12,872 nucleotides of DNA from positions 1 to 12,872 of the forward strand of contig VAUM01000023.1 in assembly GCA_005774595.1 (NCBI GenBank), written 5' to 3'. Origin of the DNA: Actinomycetota bacterium (GTDB lineage: Bacteria; Actinomycetota; Coriobacteriia; Anaerosomatales; D1FN1-002). Positions 6,124 to 12,872 of the stretch are shown piece by piece. Every line of letters starts with the position of its first letter. The first letter of the stretch is position 1. Under the pieces are notes generated by a model. That model saw only the letters and a program-made list of their open reading frames with translations, ran no database searches and was not told the origin of the DNA. The position numbers were made by a program, and so were the translations under genes.

Positions 6124-7404
6124 ATGAGAGCGACCCTGTCGCGCTGGTTCCGCAAGGGATCGCTGGCCGCAGCCGACCAGGTGGTGTTCTCGGCGGCCGG
6201 GTTCGTGTCGTCGGTGCTGATAGGGCGCTGGACGGTGCCGGAGACCTACGGCCGCTACGCGCTCATGCTCGGGTGGTTCTACCTGTTCGCGTCCGCATAC
6301 ACGGGGCTTGTCGTCGATCCCGTGCTCGTGCTGGGGCCGACGCGCTTCAAGGACCGGGCGGGCAGGTACGTCGGCGCGGTGTTCGGCATCCACCTCGCCG
6401 TCTCCGTCGCGGTCGTCGTGGTCGTAGGGCTCGCGCGGCTCGCGGCGGGCGTCGCCGGCGCGGGCGTGGGAGTGGCGGATGCTGCGCTGAGCATCGCCGT
6501 GGGGCTTGCCGGGCTGCACCTGCTGTACCTCGCGAAGCGCGCTCTGTACGTCCGGGGTCAGCTCGCGGCGAGCACGTGGACCTCGGTGGTCTACGGCGTG
6601 GTGCTGGTGGCAGCGATCGCCATGCTGCACGCGTGGCGAGTGCTCGGCCCCGAGACCGCGTTCTATGCGACGGCCGTCGCGGGAGCGGCCGCGTGCGCCG
6701 CCGGGCTGCCGGCCGCCGGGATCGACGCGTCCGGGGCGCTCGACCGGGCGCTGCTGGGCCGCGTGGCGCAGGAGCATACGAGCTACGGCGGCTGGCTGGC
6801 GGGCACGGAAGTCACGACCTCGGTACAGGGGCTCGTCTTCCTGGGCGTGGTCGGCGGCCTCGCTGGCGCGGCGACGCTCGGGGGGATGCGGGCGCTGCAG
6901 AACCTCTACTCGCCGATCATGCGGCTCGTCACCGCGATCTCGATGGTCGCTCTTCCGCGCGTCGCGGGCCGCGTCGAGGCCGCCGGTGAACGCGCAGGGG
7001 CCAAGGACGCTCTCGCGGTGAGCGTCGCATTCGCCGCGCCCGCCGCGCTGTGGTCCGCCGTCATGCTGATCGCGCCGGGCTGGCTGGTGTCCGTGCTCTA
7101 CGGCGGCGTCTACGACTCCTACGCCCCGATGCTGCGGTGGCTAGCCGTGGTCCCGCTGGCGATGGGCCTCGCGAGCGGGGCGGCGGTCCTTCTGCGGGCC
7201 GTCAGGCGCCCCAAGGTGATCCTGAAGGTCAAGCTGGCCAGCGGCGTCGTCATGGTGCTCGGCGGTTGGGCGCTCACGGCGTGGAGGGGCGGCGAGGGCG
7301 CGTTCATCGCGCTCGCCGCGTACTACGCGGTCGACACGGCGCTCCTGTGGTGGCTTGCGCTGCGTCGCCCGCGCTCCGGCGCGGCAGAGGCGGTGCCGGC
7401 GTGA
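6124..7404 (+). CDS. Wzx-type polysaccharide flippase (oligosaccharide flippase family)
   Basis: The 426-aa protein is very hydrophobic, with about 12 predicted membrane helices, the usual size for the MOP-superfamily Wzx/RfbX group that moves undecaprenyl-linked oligosaccharides across the cytoplasmic membrane. Support includes the opening helix after RKGSLAAADQVVFSAAGFV, a VPETYGRYALML segment typical of the first loop and second helix, a central MRALQNLYSPIMRLVTAIS segment, and an LVSVLYGGVYDSYAPMLRWL stretch matching the late conserved loop of the family. ATG 6124 follows GAAGGGG at 6107-6113 by 10 nt and lies 18 bp after the kinase stop. The neighbours (Wzz-kinase, glycosyltransferases, ligase-like protein) make the role consistent. 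Substrate cannot be told from sequence. Confidence 0.87.
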   Translation: MRATLSRWFRKGSLAAADQVVFSAAGFVSSVLIGRWTVPETYGRYALMLGWFYLFASAYTGLVVDPVLVLGPTRFKDRAGRYVGAVFGIHLAVSVAVVVVVGLARLAAGVAGAGVGVADAALSIAVGLAGLHLLYLAKRALYVRGQLAASTWTSVVYGVVLVAAIAMLHAWRVLGPETAFYATAVAGAAACAAGLPAAGIDASGALDRALLGRVAQEHTSYGGWLAGTEVTTSVQGLVFLGVVGGLAGAATLGGMRALQNLYSPIMRLVTAISMVALPRVAGRVEAAGERAGAKDALAVSVAFAAPAALWSAVMLIAPGWLVSVLYGGVYDSYAPMLRWLAVVPLAMGLASGAAVLLRAVRRPKVILKVKLASGVVMVLGGWALTAWRGGEGAFIALAAYYAVDTALLWWLALRRPRSGAAEAVPA

Positions 7405-8567
7405 AGGTGCTGCACTGGTACCCGAACCTGCTCGGGGGCGGAGGGGTCGCGGGCGCGGTCGTCGGGCTCGCTGCCGCCCAGGCACGCGCTGGTGCGGAGG
7501 TCCATCTCGCGTGCTACGAGGGCGAGGAACGCTCGTTGTACGGCGACCGGATCCCCGAGGGCGCGGTTCTGCACCGCATCGCATACGCTCGGCGGCTGCA
7601 CCTGGGCGGCAACCGCCTCGTGAGGCCGCCGGCGCGCGGCGAGATGGCGCGCCTGCGCGACATCGGCGCCGATCTCGTCCACGTGCACGGGGGCCTCAAC
7701 GCCGACAACCTGTGGGTGTACGGAGCCGTCGCGAGGGCGAGCGTGCTCTCGCCGCATGGCGCGTACCATCCCGCGGTGATCGCTCGGGCACGGGGAGTGA
7801 AGTCCGCTTGGGCTGCGTTCGAGGAGCGCCGCGCGAGCGGCGGCGCACGGGCGCTCCACGCGCTGTGCCCGGCGGAGGCGGCGGCGGTCAAGGGCCTGTT
7901 GCCGGGCGCGGAGGTGTACGTCGCACCGCAGGGCGGTGCGTCGGTGACCGCGGCGCGGACGTCGCCGCGCCCGCCGGGTGCCGAGGGCCCGCGGCGGGTC
8001 CTGTCGCTGGGCAGGCTGGACGTCCGCGGCAAGGGGCTCGACGTGCTCGTGAAGGCGTTCGCCGAGGCGGCCGGCGGCGCCGGTGCTCCGCCGATGTCCC
8101 TCGCGATCATGGGCCCGGACCCCGGAGGGGCGGCCGACGAGCTGCGCGCGCTCGCCGGCGGGCTCGGGGTCGCCGACGCCGTGACGGTGAGCGGGGCGGT
8201 CGACCGCAGCGCGGTGCCCGCGGCGCTCGCGGCCGCGGATCTCTACGCGCAGTTGTCCCGCAACGAGGGCTTCGGGCTCTCGCTCGCCGAAGCGCTGCTG
8301 TGCGGAGTGCCGGCGCTGGCCTCCGACGAGGTCGGCCTGGCGTCGTTCGAGTTCATCGCGAGGCTCCCGCACGTGACCGTGTGCGAGGCCGGCGACGTGG
8401 GCGCCGCAGCCGCCGGGATCCGCTCCATGCTGGGTCGGGCGGACGAGCTGCGCGCGGCGGGCTCTGCGGCCGCCGAGGAGGTCGCCAGGTTCCTGGACTG
8501 GGACCGTATCGCGGCGGTCCACCTGGAGCGCTACGGGCGGCTCGTGTACCCCGAGGCGGCGGCATGA
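7401..8567 (+). CDS. GT4-family glycosyltransferase (GT-B fold)
   Basis: The 388-aa protein has the two-domain GT-B layout. The N-terminal half has a Gly-rich acceptor-side loop (LLGGGGVAGAVVGLA, about 8-22), HVHGGLNADNLW (about 94-105) and SPHGAYHP. The C-terminal half has SLGRLDVRGKGLDVLVKAF for the nucleotide-sugar domain, VSGAVDRSAVPAALAAADLY, and the retaining GT4 EX7E motif with E289 and E297 (NEGFGLSLAEALLCGVP). It probably transfers a sugar from an NDP-sugar to the lipid-linked glycan on the cytoplasmic side; donor and linkage cannot be read. The GTG start at 7401 overlaps the flippase stop (GTGA) and has GAGG at 7387-7390, indicating translational coupling. Confidence 0.9.
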   Translation: MKVLHWYPNLLGGGGVAGAVVGLAAAQARAGAEVHLACYEGEERSLYGDRIPEGAVLHRIAYARRLHLGGNRLVRPPARGEMARLRDIGADLVHVHGGLNADNLWVYGAVARASVLSPHGAYHPAVIARARGVKSAWAAFEERRASGGARALHALCPAEAAAVKGLLPGAEVYVAPQGGASVTAARTSPRPPGAEGPRRVLSLGRLDVRGKGLDVLVKAFAEAAGGAGAPPMSLAIMGPDPGGAADELRALAGGLGVADAVTVSGAVDRSAVPAALAAADLYAQLSRNEGFGLSLAEALLCGVPALASDEVGLASFEFIARLPHVTVCEAGDVGAAAAGIRSMLGRADELRAAGSAAAEEVARFLDWDRIAAVHLERYGRLVYPEAAA

Positions 8568-9817
8568 GGGTGCTGCTGTCGGCATACGCGTGCGAGCCGG
8601 GCTCCGGTTCCGAGCCGGGGCTCGGATGGGGTCTTGCGACGGCCGTGGCGGCGTACTGCGAAGTCACGGTGATCACGCGGGCGAACAACCGCCCGGCGAT
8701 CGAGGCGGCTCTCGAGTCGCATGACGGCCCGGCGCCGCGTTTCGCCTACTACGACCTGCCCGCCGCGGTGCTCGCCGCGAAGCGCACGCTCCTGCGTGCC
8801 CGTGGCTACCACTACGTGTGGCAGCTGGGTGCGCGGCGTCTTGCGCGCGAACTGCACGCGGACTCGCCCGTGAACGTCGCCCACCACGTCACGTTCGTGT
8901 CGATGGCAGCGCCCAGCGCGTGTGCGGGGCTCGGCGTGCCGTTCGTGTGGGGGCCTGTCGGTGGCGGTGAGAGGGTCCCGCCGGGCATGCGCGGGTGCCT
9001 CTCGCCGCGCGCACGCGCGTACGAGGCAGCGCGTTCCGCGGCGTTCGTGGCCGCGACGGCCGATCCGGTCGTTCGCGCGACCGCGCGGGCGGCGCGGGTC
9101 GCGTACGGCACGACTCCGGACTCGGCCGCGGCCCTTCGACGGATGGGTGCGCCCCGGGTCGAGGTCCTGCAGGGGATCGGCTCGGACGCTGTGGACGACA
9201 CACCCGCGCCGGCCGGCCCGGCTGCGGAGGGCACGTACCTCGTGACGGTGGGCCGGCTGCTCGGCTGGAAGGGCGTCGAGCTCGCGGTCCGCGCGTTCGC
9301 GCGGTCGGGCCTCGAGTCGCGCGGCGTGCATCTCGTCGTGATCGGGGACGGGCCCGAACGGGCGCGCCTCGTGCGCGCGGCACGCGAGGCAAGCGTTCCC
9401 GACGCCGTGGAGTTCGCGGGTGCGCAGCCGCGCATGCGGACGCTGGCGGCGATCGCGGGCGCCACCGCGCTCGTGCATCCGAGCCTCCACGACTCGGGTG
9501 GGATGGTCTGTCTCGAGGCCATGGCGCGCGGCGTGCCGGTGATCGCTTTGGACGCAGGCGGCCCCGGCGTCCTGCTCCGCGAGGGCGGAGGCGTCCTCGT
9601 GCCGCCGACGGGATGCGAGGAGGCCGTCGACGGCATCGCGAGGGCGATGGCCGGCGTGGTCTCGGACCCGGATGCTGCCGTCCGGATGGGGCAGGCCGGC
9701 GCGCGGGTGTTCGCCTCGCGGTACGAGTGGGGCGCGGTCGCGCGGGCGTGGATGGCCCGCTACGAAGCGCTGCTCGCGGACCGGCCGACGGGCGCTGGGG
9801 GCCTGCCACGAGCCTGA
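8564..9817 (+). CDS. GT4-family glycosyltransferase with DX7E variant
   Basis: The 417-aa GT-B protein begins MRVLLSAYACEPGSGSEPG, the opening of a GT4 subgroup common in polysaccharide loci, and contains PFVWGPVGGGE (about 125-135). The donor-side half has VTVGRLLGWKGVELAVRAF, VVIGDGPERARL, and HDSGGMVCLEAMARGVPVI. The first acid of EX7E is Asp here (D310-x7-E318), as I recall for other HDSGG-type members. The enzyme probably adds another sugar in the same pathway as its neighbour. ATG 8564 overlaps the previous stop (ATGA) and has GAGG at 8553-8556 with 7-nt spacing. Acceptor and donor are unknown. Confidence 0.9.
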   Translation: MRVLLSAYACEPGSGSEPGLGWGLATAVAAYCEVTVITRANNRPAIEAALESHDGPAPRFAYYDLPAAVLAAKRTLLRARGYHYVWQLGARRLARELHADSPVNVAHHVTFVSMAAPSACAGLGVPFVWGPVGGGERVPPGMRGCLSPRARAYEAARSAAFVAATADPVVRATARAARVAYGTTPDSAAALRRMGAPRVEVLQGIGSDAVDDTPAPAGPAAEGTYLVTVGRLLGWKGVELAVRAFARSGLESRGVHLVVIGDGPERARLVRAAREASVPDAVEFAGAQPRMRTLAAIAGATALVHPSLHDSGGMVCLEAMARGVPVIALDAGGPGVLLREGGGVLVPPTGCEEAVDGIARAMAGVVSDPDAAVRMGQAGARVFASRYEWGAVARAWMARYEALLADRPTGAGGLPRA

Positions 9818-9819
9818 CG

Positions 9820-11214
9820 ATGCGCATAGGGCTGTTCGCCGTCCTGGTCGCCGCAGGCGTCGGGATCGTCTTCGCGCCGGAGTGGGTCGCATTCGGGCTG
9901 TTCGGCGCGGTGCTCGTGACGGGCGTGGTCTGGTCCGGCCGCAGACAGCCGTGGTGGATGACGCTCGGGATGGGCGTCGTGCTGTTCGTCACCCTGTTCA
10001 ACTACGGGGCGGTCAACGTGCCTGTCCCGGGCGTCGGCATGCCGCTCGTCCACGCGGTCCTGTTCGTCGTGCTGCTGGGCGCGTACGGCGCCGCGGGCAA
10101 GGATTGGCTGAAGCTCCCGGTGCCCAAGGCGTGGCTCTGGCTGTTCCTGCTCACGCTGCCGAGGCTGCTCGCGTCCGTCGCGGACTATGGGCTGTGGGCG
10201 GTCCGTGACGCCACGGTCGTCATCGAGGGCGTGATGATGCTGTTCGGTATCGCGTGGGCGAGGGCGGACGAGGGCTTCGCATCGGTGCGCCGGTTCATCG
10301 GCATGGTGACGGTGCTGGTGGCCGCGTACGCGGTGACGTTCCCGTTCGGTGCGACGGTGCGCGCGATCTCGCCGGTCAGCGGCATCTTCAAGGTGGTGCC
10401 GGTGATGGGGTTCTACACGACCACGGCCGTCACGCTCGTCGCGTGCGCCGTCTGGGCGTTCTCAGCGCGCAGCGGCGTGAAGGGCTGGGTCGCGACGGTG
10501 GGCGGAGGTGCGCTGCTCGGCTTGGCGCTCCTGTTCCAGGAGCGGACGATCTACCTCGCCGTGCCGCTCGTGATGCTGTGGATCGGGCGCACGTTCGGTG
10601 TCGGGCGGGCGTACCGCTCCCTCGTCGTGAGCGTCGTGGTCATCGCGTTGCTGCTCGCGGCATCGGCCGGGGTGGTCCGGGGCCGGTTGGGCTCGATCTC
10701 GCCGGAGTTCTACATCGAGCACCTCTCCAGCCTCGCGGGTGACCCGGACGCACCCGGAGCGGGGAGCCTCGCCCAGCGGCTCGACTGGGCGCGGGACACG
10801 CTCGCGACGTGGTCGAGCTCGCTTCCATACATCGTGTGGGGCGAGGGGTTCGGCTTCGCGCTCATCGACTTCAAGCTGTCCGCCACCGCGGTGGTCCGTG
10901 ATCCCCACAACACCTTCCTCACCGTGCTGCTGAGGACCGGGGTCATCGGGTTCGCTGCTTGGATGGTCGTGATCGTCATGTTGCTGCTGCACGCGGGGCG
11001 CCGCGCGATGGAGGCGCAGGGCGACGTCGTGCGGACGCAGGTGGTCGCTTGGCTCTCGACGCTCCTGCTGCTCAGCCTGGTGAAGACGATCGGGCAGCCC
11101 TACTTGGAGTTCTCCTTCGGCGGCCTCGTCTTCTGGGCGATGGCCGGCTACCTGGTCGGCATGCCGCCCGTGACTGCGGACGTGACGGCGATCGAGGCGG
11201 CCGGCGATGAGTGA
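9820..11214 (+). CDS. O-antigen ligase / Wzy-like polymerase family membrane protein
   Basis: The 464-aa protein has about 11-12 membrane helices and a large extracytoplasmic loop between late helices (about 288-370). That loop has the family arrangement: SLAQRLDWARDTLATW, WGEGFGFA, then DPHNTFLTVLLRTGVIGF with H363, the position of the conserved His in WaaL/Wzy_C proteins. An Arg-containing FQERTIYLAVPLV segment also fits. The family either polymerises repeat units (Wzy) or transfers the finished glycan to an acceptor (WaaL-type). In an organism with no visible LPS genes, the polymerase role, or ligation to a cell-wall acceptor, is more likely, but sequence cannot decide. The RBS is weak; ATG 9820 follows the previous stop by 2 nt, so coupled re-initiation is likely. 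Confidence 0.85.
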   Translation: MRIGLFAVLVAAGVGIVFAPEWVAFGLFGAVLVTGVVWSGRRQPWWMTLGMGVVLFVTLFNYGAVNVPVPGVGMPLVHAVLFVVLLGAYGAAGKDWLKLPVPKAWLWLFLLTLPRLLASVADYGLWAVRDATVVIEGVMMLFGIAWARADEGFASVRRFIGMVTVLVAAYAVTFPFGATVRAISPVSGIFKVVPVMGFYTTTAVTLVACAVWAFSARSGVKGWVATVGGGALLGLALLFQERTIYLAVPLVMLWIGRTFGVGRAYRSLVVSVVVIALLLAASAGVVRGRLGSISPEFYIEHLSSLAGDPDAPGAGSLAQRLDWARDTLATWSSSLPYIVWGEGFGFALIDFKLSATAVVRDPHNTFLTVLLRTGVIGFAAWMVVIVMLLLHAGRRAMEAQGDVVRTQVVAWLSTLLLLSLVKTIGQPYLEFSFGGLVFWAMAGYLVGMPPVTADVTAIEAAGDE

Positions 11215-12520
11215 GACGACGCCAACGGCGACGGTGGTGAGCCACGTGCTCGAGGTGCTCGGGGCGGCGGGCGTTCGGCACGCGCTGCTCGCGGTGCCGG
11301 CGGGCTTTCCGGACGAGGTCCCGGGCGACATCGACCTCGTGGTGCCGGGCGAGTCGCTGCCCGGCGTGGCGGCAGCGCTGCGCGACGGCCTCGCGGACTC
11401 CGGGCTCAAGGTCGTCCAGGTGCTCCGGCACGAGGCGACGGCCGCGTACGTCGTCGTGGGAGGCGTGCTCGGCGGGGCGGCGGTCGCCGTCGCGTTCGAC
11501 TTCTGCTCGGACTACCGCAAGTGCGGCGTGCACCTGATCGACGCCGAGGAGCTGCTGTCGTCCGCCAGTGCGGGGAAGGAGGCGCCCGTGGTCGCCGGCG
11601 CCGCGGCGTTCGGCTACCGGCTGGCCAAGAGCGCGCTGAAGGGCCGCCTGCCTGCCGACGTCGCGCGCTTGCGCGCGCTGGCGGCGGACGCCGGCCCCAC
11701 GGAGACCGAGGCGTGGTGCCGCCGCCTGTTCGGTGACGGCGCCGGTGCAAGGGTCGCCGCGTGGCTCGCAGACGGCGGGCGGGCGCCCAGCGACGAAGGG
11801 GAGCTGCGCCGTGCGCTCCTGCGCGCGTGCCGCAAGCGGCGCGGTGTGCGGGGCCTTGCGGACACGGCCGCGGAGTGGCGGCGTCGGGCGCTCCGCTTCC
11901 TGCGGCCGACGGGCGCCGTCGTGGCGCTGCTCGGTGTCGACGGGTCCGGCAAGAGTACGCTCGCTCGGCGCTTGGCGGACGGCGCCCTTGCGCGCGCGTT
12001 CCGCGGTGTGGAGTACCGGCACCTGCGTCCGGGCCTGCTCGGCGCGCGCCGGTCGGGCCGCGAGGCGGCGTCCGCCCCTCACGACCAGCGCCCGTACGGC
12101 GCGCTCGCCGCGTTTGCGAAGATGCTGTACCTGCTGGCGGACTACCGTCTCGGCGGCGCTCTCAAGGACCACCCCGCCCGCGTCCGCTCGATGCTCGTGC
12201 TCTACGACCGCCACGCCGCTGACCTCGCGCTCGATCCGCGCCGCTATCGGACGCGCGGGCCGTGGGCCGGCCGGCTCCTGTCGGCGCTCGTGCGGCGTCC
12301 GGACGTGACGCTCCTCGCGGACGTCGAGCCTCACGTGGCGCTGGCGCGCAAGTCCGAGGTGGCCGAGGATGAACTGCGGCGGTCGTGCGCGGTGTATCGC
12401 GCATGGGCGGCCGAGGGCAACGCGGTGCGCATCGATGCGAACGGCGAGGTGCCGGAGGCCGCGGCCGCCGACGCCGTGATGCGCGCGATGAGCGAACGGG
12501 AGTGGATGTACCAGTGGTGA
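11207..12520 (+). CDS. Fusion of a nucleotidyltransferase-like domain and a thymidylate kinase-like P-loop domain
   Basis: The 437-aa protein appears to have two domains. The N-terminal part (about 1-130) looks like a minimal nucleotidyltransferase: GVRHALLAVPAGFPDEVPGD, then DIDLVV with D41 and D43, but the Gly-Ser that normally precedes DxD is not clear. A helical middle (about 130-235) follows. The C-terminal part has a Walker A LGVDGSGKST (K249), a YDRHAADLALDPRRYR motif (D334-R335, like the DR of thymidylate kinase-type enzymes) and a late Arg-rich lid-like segment. Housekeeping thymidylate kinases are about 200 aa without such a fusion, and this gene sits in a glycan operon, so dTMP is unlikely to be the substrate. 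A sugar or glycan phosphorylation role is inference. ATG 11207 overlaps the previous gene by 8 bp, with GAGG 9 nt upstream. Confidence 0.8.
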   Translation: MSETTPTATVVSHVLEVLGAAGVRHALLAVPAGFPDEVPGDIDLVVPGESLPGVAAALRDGLADSGLKVVQVLRHEATAAYVVVGGVLGGAAVAVAFDFCSDYRKCGVHLIDAEELLSSASAGKEAPVVAGAAAFGYRLAKSALKGRLPADVARLRALAADAGPTETEAWCRRLFGDGAGARVAAWLADGGRAPSDEGELRRALLRACRKRRGVRGLADTAAEWRRRALRFLRPTGAVVALLGVDGSGKSTLARRLADGALARAFRGVEYRHLRPGLLGARRSGREAASAPHDQRPYGALAAFAKMLYLLADYRLGGALKDHPARVRSMLVLYDRHAADLALDPRRYRTRGPWAGRLLSALVRRPDVTLLADVEPHVALARKSEVAEDELRRSCAVYRAWAAEGNAVRIDANGEVPEAAAADAVMRAMSEREWMYQW

Positions 12521-12872
12521 CGTCCGGCGAGACGGCGCTCCAGGTCGCGGCGGCCCTGCTGCCGCCGGGTGAGGCGCTGTCCCTGCCCGTCGCGGGAACA
12601 CCACGGCTGCTCGTGCTCCGGGGCGCGGACGCCGCGGACCGGTTCGGGGACGCCTCGTTCTTCCCGGCATCGTCCGCCCGGGGGCGCGTGCTGAAGACGG
12701 CGAGCCGCGCGGCCGCGTGGTGCGGACTCGGCCGCCGGCTGACGCGAGCACGCCCGGGCGTGCTCGGCGCGCTCGTGCCGGACGCGGGCGCCGTGCGGGC
12801 AGCGGTCCTGATCGGGCCGGACCTGCCCTCGCGCAAGGCGGTGGCCCGCCTCACGCACCCGGACGGCCGGAT
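12514..12872 (+). CDS. Probable aminoglycoside phosphotransferase-like (APH/choline-kinase fold) protein, 3'-truncated by window edge
   Basis: The reading frame from GTG 12514 (or GTG 12517) is open to the window end, 119 codons. It overlaps the previous gene by 7 or 4 bases (GTGGTGA). GGGAG at 12498-12502 is 11 nt from the first GTG. The N-terminal part reads as an uncharacterised accessory region, then AAVLIGPDLPSRKAVARLTHPDGR, which resembles the first strands of the N-lobe of APH-type kinases (a nucleotide-binding sheet followed by a strand with an expected ATP-binding Lys). That Lys, the HxD catalytic loop and the DxD motif would lie beyond the window, so the assignment is tentative. It pairs with the upstream P-loop kinase-like fusion. 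The family call is an inference; the coding frame itself is well supported. Confidence 0.6.
   Translation, partial: MVTSGETALQVAAALLPPGEALSLPVAGTPRLLVLRGADAADRFGDASFFPASSARGRVLKTASRAAAWCGLGRRLTRARPGVLGALVPDAGAVRAAVLIGPDLPSRKAVARLTHPDGR

Noticed and set aside
4573..6777. Very long open frame on the minus strand (734 codons) opposite the kinase and flippase genes
   Set aside because: Rich in Arg/His/Gly with no domain motif, typical of antisense frames kept open by high GC; the + strand genes have clear motifs and RBSs.
11072..12751. Long minus-strand open frame opposite the kinase-like fusion
   Set aside because: Arg/Pro/Ala-rich with no motif, while the + strand carries a Walker A motif and coupled starts.
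1..12872. CRISPR array, insertion sequence, toxin-antitoxin or phage genes
   Set aside because: No spaced direct repeats, transposase motifs, terminal inverted repeats or phage-type genes were seen on either strand.

Overview
This window is high-GC DNA with dense coding on the + strand, frequent GTG/TTG starts and strong G/C third-position bias. Together with an amidase carrying a PASTA domain, this fits an actinobacterial (Actinomycetota) chromosome. The tRNA encodes its own 3' CCA. A deep-branching lineage (for example Coriobacteriia-like) is a guess and is not shown by the sequence. Every supported gene reads left to right.

Left part (1-3304): the 3' portion of a ManC/AlgA-type mannose-1-phosphate guanylyltransferase / mannose-6-phosphate isomerase; a tRNA with a CAU anticodon preceded by an extended -10 element and a perfect hairpin; a membrane-anchored PASTA-amidase_3 peptidoglycan hydrolase; and a membrane-anchored protein that looks like a degenerate LytR-CpsA-Psr (LCP) domain.

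Right part (3361-12872): a candidate promoter (TAGAAT) leads into an exopolysaccharide or surface-glycan operon that runs off the window. In order it encodes an unknown single-pass secreted-domain protein, a Wzz-tyrosine kinase fusion (Wzc-like), a Wzx-type flippase, two GT4-family glycosyltransferases, an O-antigen ligase/Wzy-like polymerase, a nucleotidyltransferase-like/thymidylate-kinase-like fusion, and the start of a probable aminoglycoside-phosphotransferase-like protein. Gaps are 11-18 bp or the genes overlap by a few bases, which suggests one translationally coupled transcript.

Inferred logic: ManC would supply mannose precursors. The GT4 enzymes would extend a lipid-linked oligosaccharide, Wzx would flip it, the ligase-like protein would polymerise or transfer it, and the Wzc-like protein would control chain length. 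No initiating polyprenyl-phosphate sugar transferase is in the window, so it must lie elsewhere. The least ordinary parts are the two kinase-like proteins of unknown substrate at the right end, the Wzc-like protein with an internal tyrosine cluster and an extra C-terminal membrane helix, and two proteins (ManC nucleotidyltransferase half, LCP-like protein) whose family motifs look eroded.
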